Shown: positions 8,968 to 16,365 of the stretch, piece by piece
Position numbering within the stretch: the first letter of the stretch is position 1
Layout: every line of letters begins with the position of its first letter
NCBI GenBank assembly: GCA_035403225.1
Contig: DAONET010000021.1
Coordinates: forward strand, 1-39,459
Direction of reading: 5' to 3'
DNA: 39,459 bases
DNA from: DAIRDK01 sp035403225
Lineage (GTDB): Bacteria; Bacteroidota; Bacteroidia; Bacteroidales; FEN-979
Program-made: the position numbers and the translations under genes
The notes under the pieces: generated by a model
Told to the model about the DNA's origin: nothing
Database searches by the model: none
The model's input: the letters and a program-made list of their open reading frames with translations, nothing else

Positions 8968-9927
8968 TTATTTGATCATAAAAAATCCGGTATTCTGAAT
9001 GTTTTTGCCTGACATTAGCCGGTAGAAGTATTGCCCCGGCATCAACCCGTTTACATTCACCGTGTTCACGGTATTTTCCATAGCCTGACTGCTGATGATC
9101 CGGCCATCCATGCTGTAAATGTCGAACGTGCCTCCCGGGATTCGTTCTGTCAACTCCACCGTCATGTTTTCACAGGCAGGATTGGGATAAGTCTTCACCC
9201 CGATCTCGGGCATCAGCACCTGGTTAATACCTAACGGATATTCGATATTGAGATCATCCACGATCATCGTGCTCCCCGGCTGACCGACGCCGGTCATCAG
9301 GTTGCCCATATTGAAACCGGCGCTCGAAACCAAAAGGACCAACAAACTGTCGGGAGCCTCTTCGCTGTAATAATTCACATTCATGTCAAAGTAGGTCCAA
9401 TCACTGATAATCCCTTTGAAGTCGGTCCGGCAATATCCGATGGTATCTCTCTTCCTCAGTTCGGTGTTCCATTTTGAAGCCAGGAGGATAGCACAGCAAC
9501 TGTCGTTGAGCACCGGTTCGTATTTGTAATAGCCGGTAAACTTTGTCGGGCGGCATCCGGGACAAGGTTTCCCGAGGCGGATGGTGTAAGCCATAATATC
9601 CAGTTGGGTAAAACCAATCATTCCCGGGATCAGGATATTATACGGATACATGTTCAGGCTTCCCGAAGTCAGTTTGGCAGCCCACGAACCGCTGTGAGCA
9701 TCGCTTGTTTTGTCGGCTGTAAGGGGGCCCGGACCTCCGAGCATCGCCGGTACCGCAACGAGCTCGTTGAGCGTGCACCACAATGGACCGTCGATCTGCG
9801 GATACGACATGGTATCGTTGACCGTCACAACATGCCATGCTTCCATGTCTCCGTTCGGGAGGTTGGATTGGCTATACCCGGCAACCGCCAGGATGCAGAT
9901 TAAAAGAGTAGGAAGAAATTTTTTCAT
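8968..9927 (-). CDS. Secreted PCMD-like protein with T9SS type A sorting domain
   Basis: 319 residues. Signal peptide at residues 1-19 (MKKFLPTLLICILAVAGYSQ). The body (about 20-230) begins NLPNGDMEAW and contains TSDAHSGSWAAKL and KFTGYYKYEP. This resembles the Bacteroidota PCMD ('putative carbohydrate metabolism domain') beta-sandwich found in surface proteins. Residues about 245-319 form a type A C-terminal sorting domain (VKTYPNPA…, ending in a short GFFMIK strand), so export through T9SS and surface attachment or release is expected. It lies 37 bp after the TonB receptor and 22 bp before rocD, consistent with one transcript. Ligand unknown; the PCMD assignment is by pattern only. Confidence 0.82.
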   Translation of the reverse strand: MKKFLPTLLICILAVAGYSQSNLPNGDMEAWHVVTVNDTMSYPQIDGPLWCTLNELVAVPAMLGGPGPLTADKTSDAHSGSWAAKLTSGSLNMYPYNILIPGMIGFTQLDIMAYTIRLGKPCPGCRPTKFTGYYKYEPVLNDSCCAILLASKWNTELRKRDTIGYCRTDFKGIISDWTYFDMNVNYYSEEAPDSLLVLLVSSAGFNMGNLMTGVGQPGSTMIVDDLNIEYPLGINQVLMPEIGVKTYPNPACENMTVELTERIPGGTFDIYSMDGRIISSQAMENTVNTVNVNGLMPGQYFYRLMSGKNIQNTGFFMIK

Positions 9928-9964
9928 GGGTGAGGATTTTGAGGTTTTTGTTCTGGTTTGTTAC

Positions 9965-12388
9965 TTATATTTTATAAATCACCTGAATTGACGTCAACCT
10001 GGTGGCTTCAACAGTTGCAGGTCGTAACGAATATTCGGTGTTCATCAGGTTACTCACGATAGCCGAAAACTTGAAGGCTCTGAAAGCATAGCTGACCCGT
10101 AAATCAACGATAAAATTGCCTTTATCGTGCTTTGCCCGGTAGTCGATGAGTCCGATATCAAAAGCGGGTGGCTGCGGAGGCGGCGGGAAAGTTTCCAGGG
10201 TCTCAAAGAATTTATCGATATTGCGCACAGTGCTGTAATAACGTCCGGAGACTCCTCCCGACCATCTTTTACGCGACAGTTCGATGTCAGCTTTAAAAAG
10301 ATGCTGTATCCGGTATTTCAGGATCCCATCTGTAGGATCCTGGGAAGTAGTGAGGTAGGTATACTCCATGATCTTGTCCTGAAAAAAGACATAATCTTTA
10401 TCCAACGCTTGAGGCATCGAATAGGTATATCCCAGAGAGAGACTCAGGTTCAGTGTCCGGATCACTTCGCCCTGCGCCATCAGGCTGGCATCAATACCGT
10501 ATATCCGTGCCGGGCCGGTATTAAAAAACCGGAACCCCATGTTTTGATCGATGTTGGTGCTTCTTCCCCAGATGCCGAAATTAAATTCAATATAGTTATC
10601 ATACAGTTCATAAAAACCGGCCAGATCAGCAAAACCACCGAACTTGCCAATCCGGAACAGCTGCTTGATCCCCAGTTCCATGGCCAGACTGTTCTCCGGC
10701 TTCAGGTCGGGATTCGGATAGAAACCAAACTTGCCGGAGTTGGTGGTGATGTACCGTTCACCGATACTCGGAAACCGGTATCCCTGCCCGATCGATGATC
10801 TCAGGAAGGTTCCTTTGGCTGCCTGCAGGTTGATCCCGGCCCGGAACACCGGCTTGCCTTCATGGCTGCTTCCCAGCGAGAAATATTCGTAACGCCCGCC
10901 GATCAATAGGTTCAACCGTTTGAAGAACTTCTTTTCAACCTGAGCATAAATGGCAATATTATCCGAGGAATATTCGCCGTTCTCATTCAATGTCGTCGTG
11001 CTGTCTTCCGCCAGTTTACCCGAAAAAACCTGCCCGTAAGCATAGGCATAGGTGTTCATCACTCCGGCTACCATCACGAGATCTCCCAACTTCCGGAATT
11101 TTTTCTGATACTGATACTCATCATAAACCGTAAACGACATGTTTGACTGGTCGTTGGTCGCATCAGAATTATTATAAAAGAACCGGTTCCGGAAGTTATG
11201 CATGGCCCCATCCTGACTGAAATATTTAACGAACGGGTCAAAATACATGGTAAGGTCTTTGAAGTTGCTTAACGAACCCGGGTATGGGCGATACATGTTC
11301 GTATCAGCATCGAACCAGAAAAAGGTCTGGGCGCTCTCCCCTGCCATCACGGTGCCATTCAATCCGTATGTCAGACCATCAAATTTTTTGGACCGTACCC
11401 GTGAGTTGAAATTGAATTTCAGGTACCGTTCGTAAGCTCCGGTGGAAGATCCGTTGCTGTCAACCCGTTCCGGTATGGATCCGATATAACCCTGGTCGTT
11501 GAAATAGCTGATGCTTCCTCCCAGATCGACCTGCTCAAATTTCTGCATGTGCGTTACCGTCAGTCCCGATTGCATGGGGTTCATGCCCGTCCATGTCTTC
11601 TTGTATCGCGTATCCGGGGCTGCAAAAACCCCGCTGAACAGGGTGACCTTGGTGGCATGCCGGTCCTCCTTGGGCCAGGCAGTCCTTACATTGATGGCCC
11701 CGCTTAAAGCCGAGGAGCCGTAAACCACAGATGAAGCGCCTTTCACGACCTCTATCTGTTCAATATCGTTAACCGGCATGATGTTCCAGACAGGACGCCC
11801 GGCATCTCCCCTCAACAACGGAATCTCGTCCACCATCACCATCACCCGGCTGCCCAATCCGGAAGCGAAACCACTACCCGCCCTGATTTGAGGCTCTTCA
11901 TTCAAAATGGTGACTCCCGGGACCATCTCCAGCGCTTTATCCACCGACTGGATGTTTTTATTCTCGATGAGGTTGGGTTTCAGCACCTCAATGGAACTGA
12001 TCGACTCCTGAATCCGCTGGGCGTATTTCGAAGCGGAAACGACGACCGTGTTCAACTCCTGAGTGGAACTAACCATGTTGATATCCAACGCATCCTGCTT
12101 CCCGGAAGCCACGGTCACCGGGAGCTCCATCTTTTCGTATCCTACCGAACTGATCACCAGAACATACGAACCTCTCGGCAAACTAAGCCTGAATACACCT
12201 TCTTCGTTGGTGTACGAACCGATGTTGGTGTCTTTTATTCCGATGTTAACAAAAGGAAGCGGATCTCCGCTGTTTTTATCCACGATCTTTCCCCGGATCT
12301 CCCCTTGCTGACCATTTTGGGCAAGAGTTGGGCCAGAAAGCAGGAACATCAGAAAGACAGGAAAAAAATATTTTGTAAAAATCCTCAT
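9965..12388 (-). CDS. TonB-dependent outer-membrane receptor with carboxypeptidase-like N-terminal domain
   Basis: 807 residues. Signal peptide about 1-23. Residues about 27-115 form a carboxypeptidase-regulatory-like beta-sandwich (GEIRGKIVDKNSGDPLPFVNIGIKD is its start). The plug follows, with LNTVVVSASKYAQRIQES and then IEQIEVVKGASSVVYGSSALSGAINVRT, the classical plug motif. The remainder is a 22-strand-type barrel ending in VIYKI. It is shorter than SusC proteins and has no SusD partner, so it is of the siderophore/vitamin/metal receptor class rather than a glycan one. The substrate cannot be read from sequence. It starts a likely operon with the T9SS protein and rocD. A TATCTTTG -7 element lies 18 bp before the ATG. 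Confidence 0.92.
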   Translation of the reverse strand: MRIFTKYFFPVFLMFLLSGPTLAQNGQQGEIRGKIVDKNSGDPLPFVNIGIKDTNIGSYTNEEGVFRLSLPRGSYVLVISSVGYEKMELPVTVASGKQDALDINMVSSTQELNTVVVSASKYAQRIQESISSIEVLKPNLIENKNIQSVDKALEMVPGVTILNEEPQIRAGSGFASGLGSRVMVMVDEIPLLRGDAGRPVWNIMPVNDIEQIEVVKGASSVVYGSSALSGAINVRTAWPKEDRHATKVTLFSGVFAAPDTRYKKTWTGMNPMQSGLTVTHMQKFEQVDLGGSISYFNDQGYIGSIPERVDSNGSSTGAYERYLKFNFNSRVRSKKFDGLTYGLNGTVMAGESAQTFFWFDADTNMYRPYPGSLSNFKDLTMYFDPFVKYFSQDGAMHNFRNRFFYNNSDATNDQSNMSFTVYDEYQYQKKFRKLGDLVMVAGVMNTYAYAYGQVFSGKLAEDSTTTLNENGEYSSDNIAIYAQVEKKFFKRLNLLIGGRYEYFSLGSSHEGKPVFRAGINLQAAKGTFLRSSIGQGYRFPSIGERYITTNSGKFGFYPNPDLKPENSLAMELGIKQLFRIGKFGGFADLAGFYELYDNYIEFNFGIWGRSTNIDQNMGFRFFNTGPARIYGIDASLMAQGEVIRTLNLSLSLGYTYSMPQALDKDYVFFQDKIMEYTYLTTSQDPTDGILKYRIQHLFKADIELSRKRWSGGVSGRYYSTVRNIDKFFETLETFPPPPQPPAFDIGLIDYRAKHDKGNFIVDLRVSYAFRAFKFSAIVSNLMNTEYSLRPATVEATRLTSIQVIYKI

Positions 12389-12405
12389 CAGACACCTGTT
12401 TTATG

Positions 12406-12413
12406 CAAAGATA
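12406..12413 (-). promoter_or_regulatory. -7 element (TATCTTTG) of the TonB receptor promoter
   Basis: TATCTTTG on the minus strand matches TAnnTTTG and is followed by CATAAAA. No clear TTG stands 19-22 bp upstream. Transcription would start about 10 nt before the ATG at 12388. The same TATCTTTGCA word precedes lptF and hisS. Confidence 0.5.
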
Positions 12414-12444
12414 AAAAAGTTTTATCTGGAAAGAAGATGCCTTG

Positions 12445-14331
12445 TCAGGAGATTGCCCCTATGTTATGAACCAGTGATTTGAACCGCCCGGACGGAGAGG
12501 CTATCAGTGGCCCCAAACCAAAGGAAAACCACTGCTGATCAATTCGGGAGATAGTACGATCATCCATCACCACCACATTGGGCCAGTCCCGCTGAAAATG
12601 ATCCCCCGATGCCGTCTTCCGGGTGGCATCGATGAAGAAGACCGGTGCGTCGCCGGTTGTCCCTGCTTCCGGATGACAATCCCGTGACGGGTCGATATTG
12701 TTCGCTGCCAGCCACACCAGGGAAGGGATATCCAGCTCCGCTGCCTCAGGATCCATCAGGATCACATACCTGATGCCCTGCAGGCATGCTGCTTCCATCA
12801 TTTCCCGGGCCAACACACGGGCATGATTTTCTTTCGACTTGCGAAGGCCGGCAATCAAAACGGGAAATCCCATCTTCAGCAACGCTTCGTTGACGACAGT
12901 CAGGTCCGCAAATCTTTTCAGTATCTCCTCCTTATTGATCATGACCGGACCCGACAGGGAGGCTTTTTCATCCTCTTTTCCCTTCCGGGTGGCATCGATG
13001 CCCATTTTACTACCCAGGGCATACTTCCGGCTGGAGTGATCCAGGATATCAACCGGCCCGGCAGAGAAATGAATGTCTTCGACGGGATCGGCATACCGGA
13101 TCACTCTCCCGAGAATCCCGGCATAGTCGTCGGGTTCAATATCATCATCGGTCACCACCATGACCTTGTTGAACATCATCTGGCCGGCTCCCCACATGGC
13201 ATTCATCACCTTGACAGCCTGCCCGGGATATTGGGAACGGATGGTGGCCAGCACCAGGTTATGGAACACCCCTTCCACCGGCATATGCATGCCGGTCAGT
13301 TCCGGCGTCACCGTCATGCGGATGGGTTCCAGAAAGATCTTTTCAGTGGCCCTGGCGATCCACCCGTCTTCCTGCGGCGGTATCCCGACAATGGTGGCCG
13401 GGTAAACCGCATCTTTCCGGTGGGTGATGCAGGTGACATGGAACTTCGGGAAATACCCGGCCAGGCTGTAAAAACCGGTATGATCGCCAAAGGGGCCTTC
13501 CAGGATGAGCTCTTCGGAAGGATCCACGTACCCTTCGATCACAAAATCCACATCGGCAGGGACCTCCAGGTCATTGGTCAGGCACTTTACCAGCTCCACC
13601 CGGTGTTTCCGTAAAAAACCCGCCAGCAGATACTCATCGATTCCCTCCGGCAACGGAGCTGTCGCAGCATAGGTGTATGCCGGGTCGCCTCCCAGGGTGA
13701 CCGTGACCGGCATCCTTTTCCCCTCCTCCTGATATTTCCGGAAATGATGGGCCGATCCTTTATGAAGATGCCAGTGCATCCCGGTGAGATCGGGGCCAAA
13801 CACCTGCATCCTGTACATCCCCAGGTTCCGTTGCCCGGTCTCCGGATCACGGGTGTGAACACACGGTAAGGTGATAAAGGGACCGCCATCAGCCGGCCAG
13901 CAGGTAAGAACCGGTAACCTCGACAGATCAGGACGATCCATCACCACTTCCTGGCAGAGGCCCCGCCCGCTCACCGTTTTCGGCATCCACGACGCCACGT
14001 TCCGCAGGGATGGCAACAGCCGGATTTTATCGAGGAAATGCCTCCGGGGGCTCATGAACTCCCGGGCCAACGCCCCGATCTCCCCTTGCACCTCCTCCAG
14101 GTTATCCAACCCCAGGGCTATGCACATGCGCTTTTCCGACCCCATCGAATTGATTAGCAACGGAAAGTCCGTGCCATTGTTGGTGAAGAGAACAGCCGGT
14201 CCATGGTTCTTCGACAGCCGGTCCACAATCTCCGTGATCTCCAGCACCGGAGATACCAAACTGTCCACACGCACCAGTTCCCCCTCTTTCTCAAGAGCAG
14301 CCATAAACTGCCTTAACCCTTTATATGCCAT
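12445..14331 (-). CDS. UbiD-family menaquinone biosynthesis decarboxylase (long type)
   Basis: 628 residues from the ATG at 14331 (MAYKGLRQFMAALEKEGELVRV). An open frame extends 18 codons further up, but only into ccmE, and homologues begin at the later Met. UbiD enzymes use prenylated FMN to decarboxylate aromatic acids. The long, roughly 600-residue form found in Bacteroidota and Helicobacter is associated with menaquinone made through the futalosine route. Visible features are RNLGMYRMQV, the conserved region of the metal/cofactor site, and EGPFGDHTGFYS carrying the family's active-site glutamate. The C-terminal third (about 440-628) is the extra portion typical of the long type. The start overlaps the ccmE stop by about 1 codon at 14331-14333 and the gene closes the ccm operon, so menaquinone and cytochrome c production may be coexpressed. 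Exact substrate is inferred. Confidence 0.88.
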   Translation of the reverse strand: MAYKGLRQFMAALEKEGELVRVDSLVSPVLEITEIVDRLSKNHGPAVLFTNNGTDFPLLINSMGSEKRMCIALGLDNLEEVQGEIGALAREFMSPRRHFLDKIRLLPSLRNVASWMPKTVSGRGLCQEVVMDRPDLSRLPVLTCWPADGGPFITLPCVHTRDPETGQRNLGMYRMQVFGPDLTGMHWHLHKGSAHHFRKYQEEGKRMPVTVTLGGDPAYTYAATAPLPEGIDEYLLAGFLRKHRVELVKCLTNDLEVPADVDFVIEGYVDPSEELILEGPFGDHTGFYSLAGYFPKFHVTCITHRKDAVYPATIVGIPPQEDGWIARATEKIFLEPIRMTVTPELTGMHMPVEGVFHNLVLATIRSQYPGQAVKVMNAMWGAGQMMFNKVMVVTDDDIEPDDYAGILGRVIRYADPVEDIHFSAGPVDILDHSSRKYALGSKMGIDATRKGKEDEKASLSGPVMINKEEILKRFADLTVVNEALLKMGFPVLIAGLRKSKENHARVLAREMMEAACLQGIRYVILMDPEAAELDIPSLVWLAANNIDPSRDCHPEAGTTGDAPVFFIDATRKTASGDHFQRDWPNVVVMDDRTISRIDQQWFSFGLGPLIASPSGRFKSLVHNIGAIS

Positions 14332-14332
14332 C

Positions 14333-14746
14333 TTACCTGGTTGTAAAACTCTTATTCCCGAATTTCTCCGGGGCCTTCTTATCATTGTATTTCGAAGGAC
14401 ATTTCAGCAATAACTCCGAAGCCATAAAGACATCACCCTGCATCTTCCCGACAACGACCACCTGTTCTGACTTTTCAAAATCATGTGGCTTGGCATTAGG
14501 ATAGACCACCTGTTTTTCCACCCCCCTGGAATCCGACATATAAAAAGAAAAACGGTTAGGATCTTCTTGAGGATTATAAACGATGGGTTTCTGCCTGCTG
14601 AGATGCCCGATCACGCGGTACTCCCTGCCTGGATTCGCGGCCGCCTGTCCGAAATCAGCATAGGTGCCCGAATTGGACAGCGTGCTGATCACCACGGCAA
14701 TCACCACGCCAATGACGAGGATCAGGATGATGTGAACGGTCTTCAT
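14333..14746 (-). CDS. ccmE: Cytochrome c maturation protein CcmE, CxxxY variant
   Basis: 137 residues. One N-terminal membrane anchor (about 4-24) is followed by an OB-fold periplasmic domain (REYRVIGHLSRQKP…FYMSDSRG…VVVVGKMQGDVFMASELLLKC). CcmE is the haem chaperone that takes haem from CcmC and passes it to the cytochrome c synthase. In the classical protein haem binds covalently to a His in an HxxxY motif. Here that position reads CPSKY (Cys116, Tyr120), the CxxxY form known in archaea and some bacteria. The ATG overlaps the ccmD stop as ATGA, pointing to coupled translation. The stop at 14333-14335 abuts the UbiD start. Confidence 0.93.
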   Translation of the reverse strand: MKTVHIILILVIGVVIAVVISTLSNSGTYADFGQAAANPGREYRVIGHLSRQKPIVYNPQEDPNRFSFYMSDSRGVEKQVVYPNAKPHDFEKSEQVVVVGKMQGDVFMASELLLKCPSKYNDKKAPEKFGNKSFTTR

Positions 14747-14889
14747 TCCTGCTCTTTCAGCGATTTCTCTTTCAGCGCCTTTTCCAGTTTCGATATCTTT
14801 CTGTCTATAACAAAAAGATAAAGAAACAACCCGGCCATGATCACAGCCAGTACCGCTACTACCACGAATATCTTTCCGTTGTCTTCCAT
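14743..14889 (-). CDS. ccmD: CcmD-like small membrane protein
   Basis: 48 residues. It has a short acidic N-terminus (MEDNGK), a single membrane helix (about 7-28) and a charged, helical tail rich in Lys and Glu. This is the build of CcmD, which stabilises the CcmABC haem-handling complex in the inner membrane. The start is 1 nt after the ccmC stop and the stop overlaps the ccmE start (ATGA). Position between ccmC and ccmE is the usual one. Assignment rests on size, topology and context because CcmD sequences vary greatly. Confidence 0.88.
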   Translation of the reverse strand: MEDNGKIFVVVAVLAVIMAGLFLYLFVIDRKISKLEKALKEKSLKEQE

Positions 14890-14890
14890 G

Positions 14891-15550
14891 TTATCGTCCG
14901 GTTGATCGTTGTATTTTGTTTAGTCTGATCCTGAGGTTCATGATCCATATGCCGAGCAGGATCCAACCTGCCATGGCGGGATAAAACACCAGCCGTGTAT
15001 TCAGGCTGAGATCCAGTGACAGCAAGGGAACGCCCTCCTGTCCGGGATGAATGGAGGAACCGGCTGTCCTTGGCATGATCAGCACAAAGGACATCCAGAG
15101 GATGAAGGCAAAACTGTTGTAAACAGCCGATATCTTCGCTCTTTTGTGTACATCATCCACCGAAGCCCGCAGGATCAGGTAGGCCAGGTAGATGAACAAC
15201 CCCGCCAACGCTCCGTCAAGCTTCGGATCGCGCACCCAGAAGGCTCCCCAGGTATTCTTCGCCCAGATCATACCGGTCACGATACCCAACATCCCGAAAC
15301 AAACAGCCGTATTGGCCGCTTCTACGGCCGCAATATCTTCTTTCTCCTCAAAACCGATCAGGTACCGAAGACTGTAAATGAAGGACAGAAAGAGCAGGAC
15401 AAACATCGCGAACCACATGCCGACATGAAAAAAAACGGTGCGGATCGTCTCCCCCATCATGGTCCCGGGAACAGTTATGAAAAATCCGGCCATCACGGCA
15501 TACAGCAATAAAACCAACGCTGATATTTTCCACCAAACTCCTTTGATCAT
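14891..15550 (-). CDS. ccmC: Cytochrome c biogenesis haem-handling protein CcmC
   Basis: 219 residues with six membrane segments. CcmC binds haem at the outer face of the inner membrane and loads it onto CcmE. The tryptophan-rich (WWD) signature is present as NTWGAFWVRDPKL around residues 99-111. One conserved haem-ligand His lies in FFHVGMW (His42) and the second in SSIHPGQ (near 169). The family's canonical TLHQG loop is thus SIHPG here. Length is close to other CcmC proteins (about 220-245). ccmB is 44 bp upstream and ccmD starts 1 nt downstream. No ccmA or ccmF occurs in the window. Confidence 0.93.
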   Translation of the reverse strand: MIKGVWWKISALVLLLYAVMAGFFITVPGTMMGETIRTVFFHVGMWFAMFVLLFLSFIYSLRYLIGFEEKEDIAAVEAANTAVCFGMLGIVTGMIWAKNTWGAFWVRDPKLDGALAGLFIYLAYLILRASVDDVHKRAKISAVYNSFAFILWMSFVLIMPRTAGSSIHPGQEGVPLLSLDLSLNTRLVFYPAMAGWILLGIWIMNLRIRLNKIQRSTGR

Positions 15551-15594
15551 CTGTTTTCAGCATTAACCCGGTGTACCGGAAATATCGTTTTCAA

Positions 15595-16260
15595 TCAGTC
15601 TTTCCAAAGATATGGAAATAACAGGTATCCCAAGGCGACGACAGCAATATTAATGGTAACCAGCACCACGACCTGTCCGGAGACATTTGCCCGGGAAGCC
15701 TCCGTGAGTGCATTCTCCGAAATTCCCATCACTGTGATCAACAACGGAAGCACGATGGGGAAGCTGAGAATGGCCATGAGGGAAAAGTTGTTGCCGGCCC
15801 GGGAAGCGATGGCAGCCACCATGGTAAGGATCGACGAAAGACCGCAGCTTCCCAGCAGCAGGGCGGCGATGAACAATCCCGGATGGACCACCGGGTTACC
15901 CATGAACAGCAGGAACAACCCGGAAGCCAGCAGCGACAACACCAGCATCAGGATCATGTTGTACAGGATCTTTGAAAGGAAGATGGCCTGCGGACCGGCG
16001 ATGGTATAATAATACAGGTGCCGGGCCGGATTTTCCTGAAAAAAACTCTTTGAGACCCCGTTCACCGCCACAAACAGCAGGATCACCCAGAACAGGGAAT
16101 TCCATGTAGGGGCATCAATGATCCGGTCGAAGGCCAGGTAGGTAATGAAAATGGCAGAGAGCAGGTAAAGAAGAAGTCCGTTGATGACATATTTCTTCTT
16201 CAACTCCAGCCGGAATTCTTTTCCGGTCAGTACCCTGATTTCCTTGGCGAGGGAATTCAT
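15595..16260 (-). CDS. ccmB: Haem exporter membrane subunit CcmB
   Basis: 221 residues from the ATG at 16260 (MNSLAKEIRVLTGKEFRLELKKKY). An upstream in-frame start at 16299 would add 13 residues that CcmB proteins lack and would run into the terminator of the next gene. It has six predicted membrane helices, the family's cytoplasmic N-terminal LTGKEFRLELKKK lead, FFQENPARHLYYYTIAG between helices, and a hydrophobic C-terminus. CcmB is the permease partner of the CcmA ATPase in system I cytochrome c maturation. CcmA is absent from the window and must be encoded elsewhere. First gene of ccmB-C-D-E-ubiD. Confidence 0.92.
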   Translation of the reverse strand: MNSLAKEIRVLTGKEFRLELKKKYVINGLLLYLLSAIFITYLAFDRIIDAPTWNSLFWVILLFVAVNGVSKSFFQENPARHLYYYTIAGPQAIFLSKILYNMILMLVLSLLASGLFLLFMGNPVVHPGLFIAALLLGSCGLSSILTMVAAIASRAGNNFSLMAILSFPIVLPLLITVMGISENALTEASRANVSGQVVVLVTINIAVVALGYLLFPYLWKD

Positions 16261-16300
16261 TTCATTGATCCAGATCGATAAAAGTAATGATTTTACCAAA

Positions 16301-16322
16301 AAGGGGGCCCGTAAGCCCCCTT
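16301..16322 (-). terminator. Intrinsic terminator after the first T9SS propeller paralogue
   Basis: An 8-bp stem AAGGGGGC / GCCCCCTT with a 6-nt loop, followed on the minus strand by a run of T. It lies about 44 bp past the stop at 16366 and about 40 bp before the ccmB start, so it isolates the ccm operon from the propeller cluster. Confidence 0.75.
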
Positions 16323-16365
16323 CTTTTCGAATATCACGATGCCGGAAAAAGAATCCGGACCGGTT

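Noticed and set aside
12823..13614. 263-residue plus-strand ORF
   Set aside because: Antisense to the UbiD decarboxylase, with no signal or domain.
14332..14385. Upstream extension of the UbiD gene
   Set aside because: The extra 18 codons overlap ccmE and are basic, unlike UbiD N-termini; the ATG at 14331 gives the normal start.
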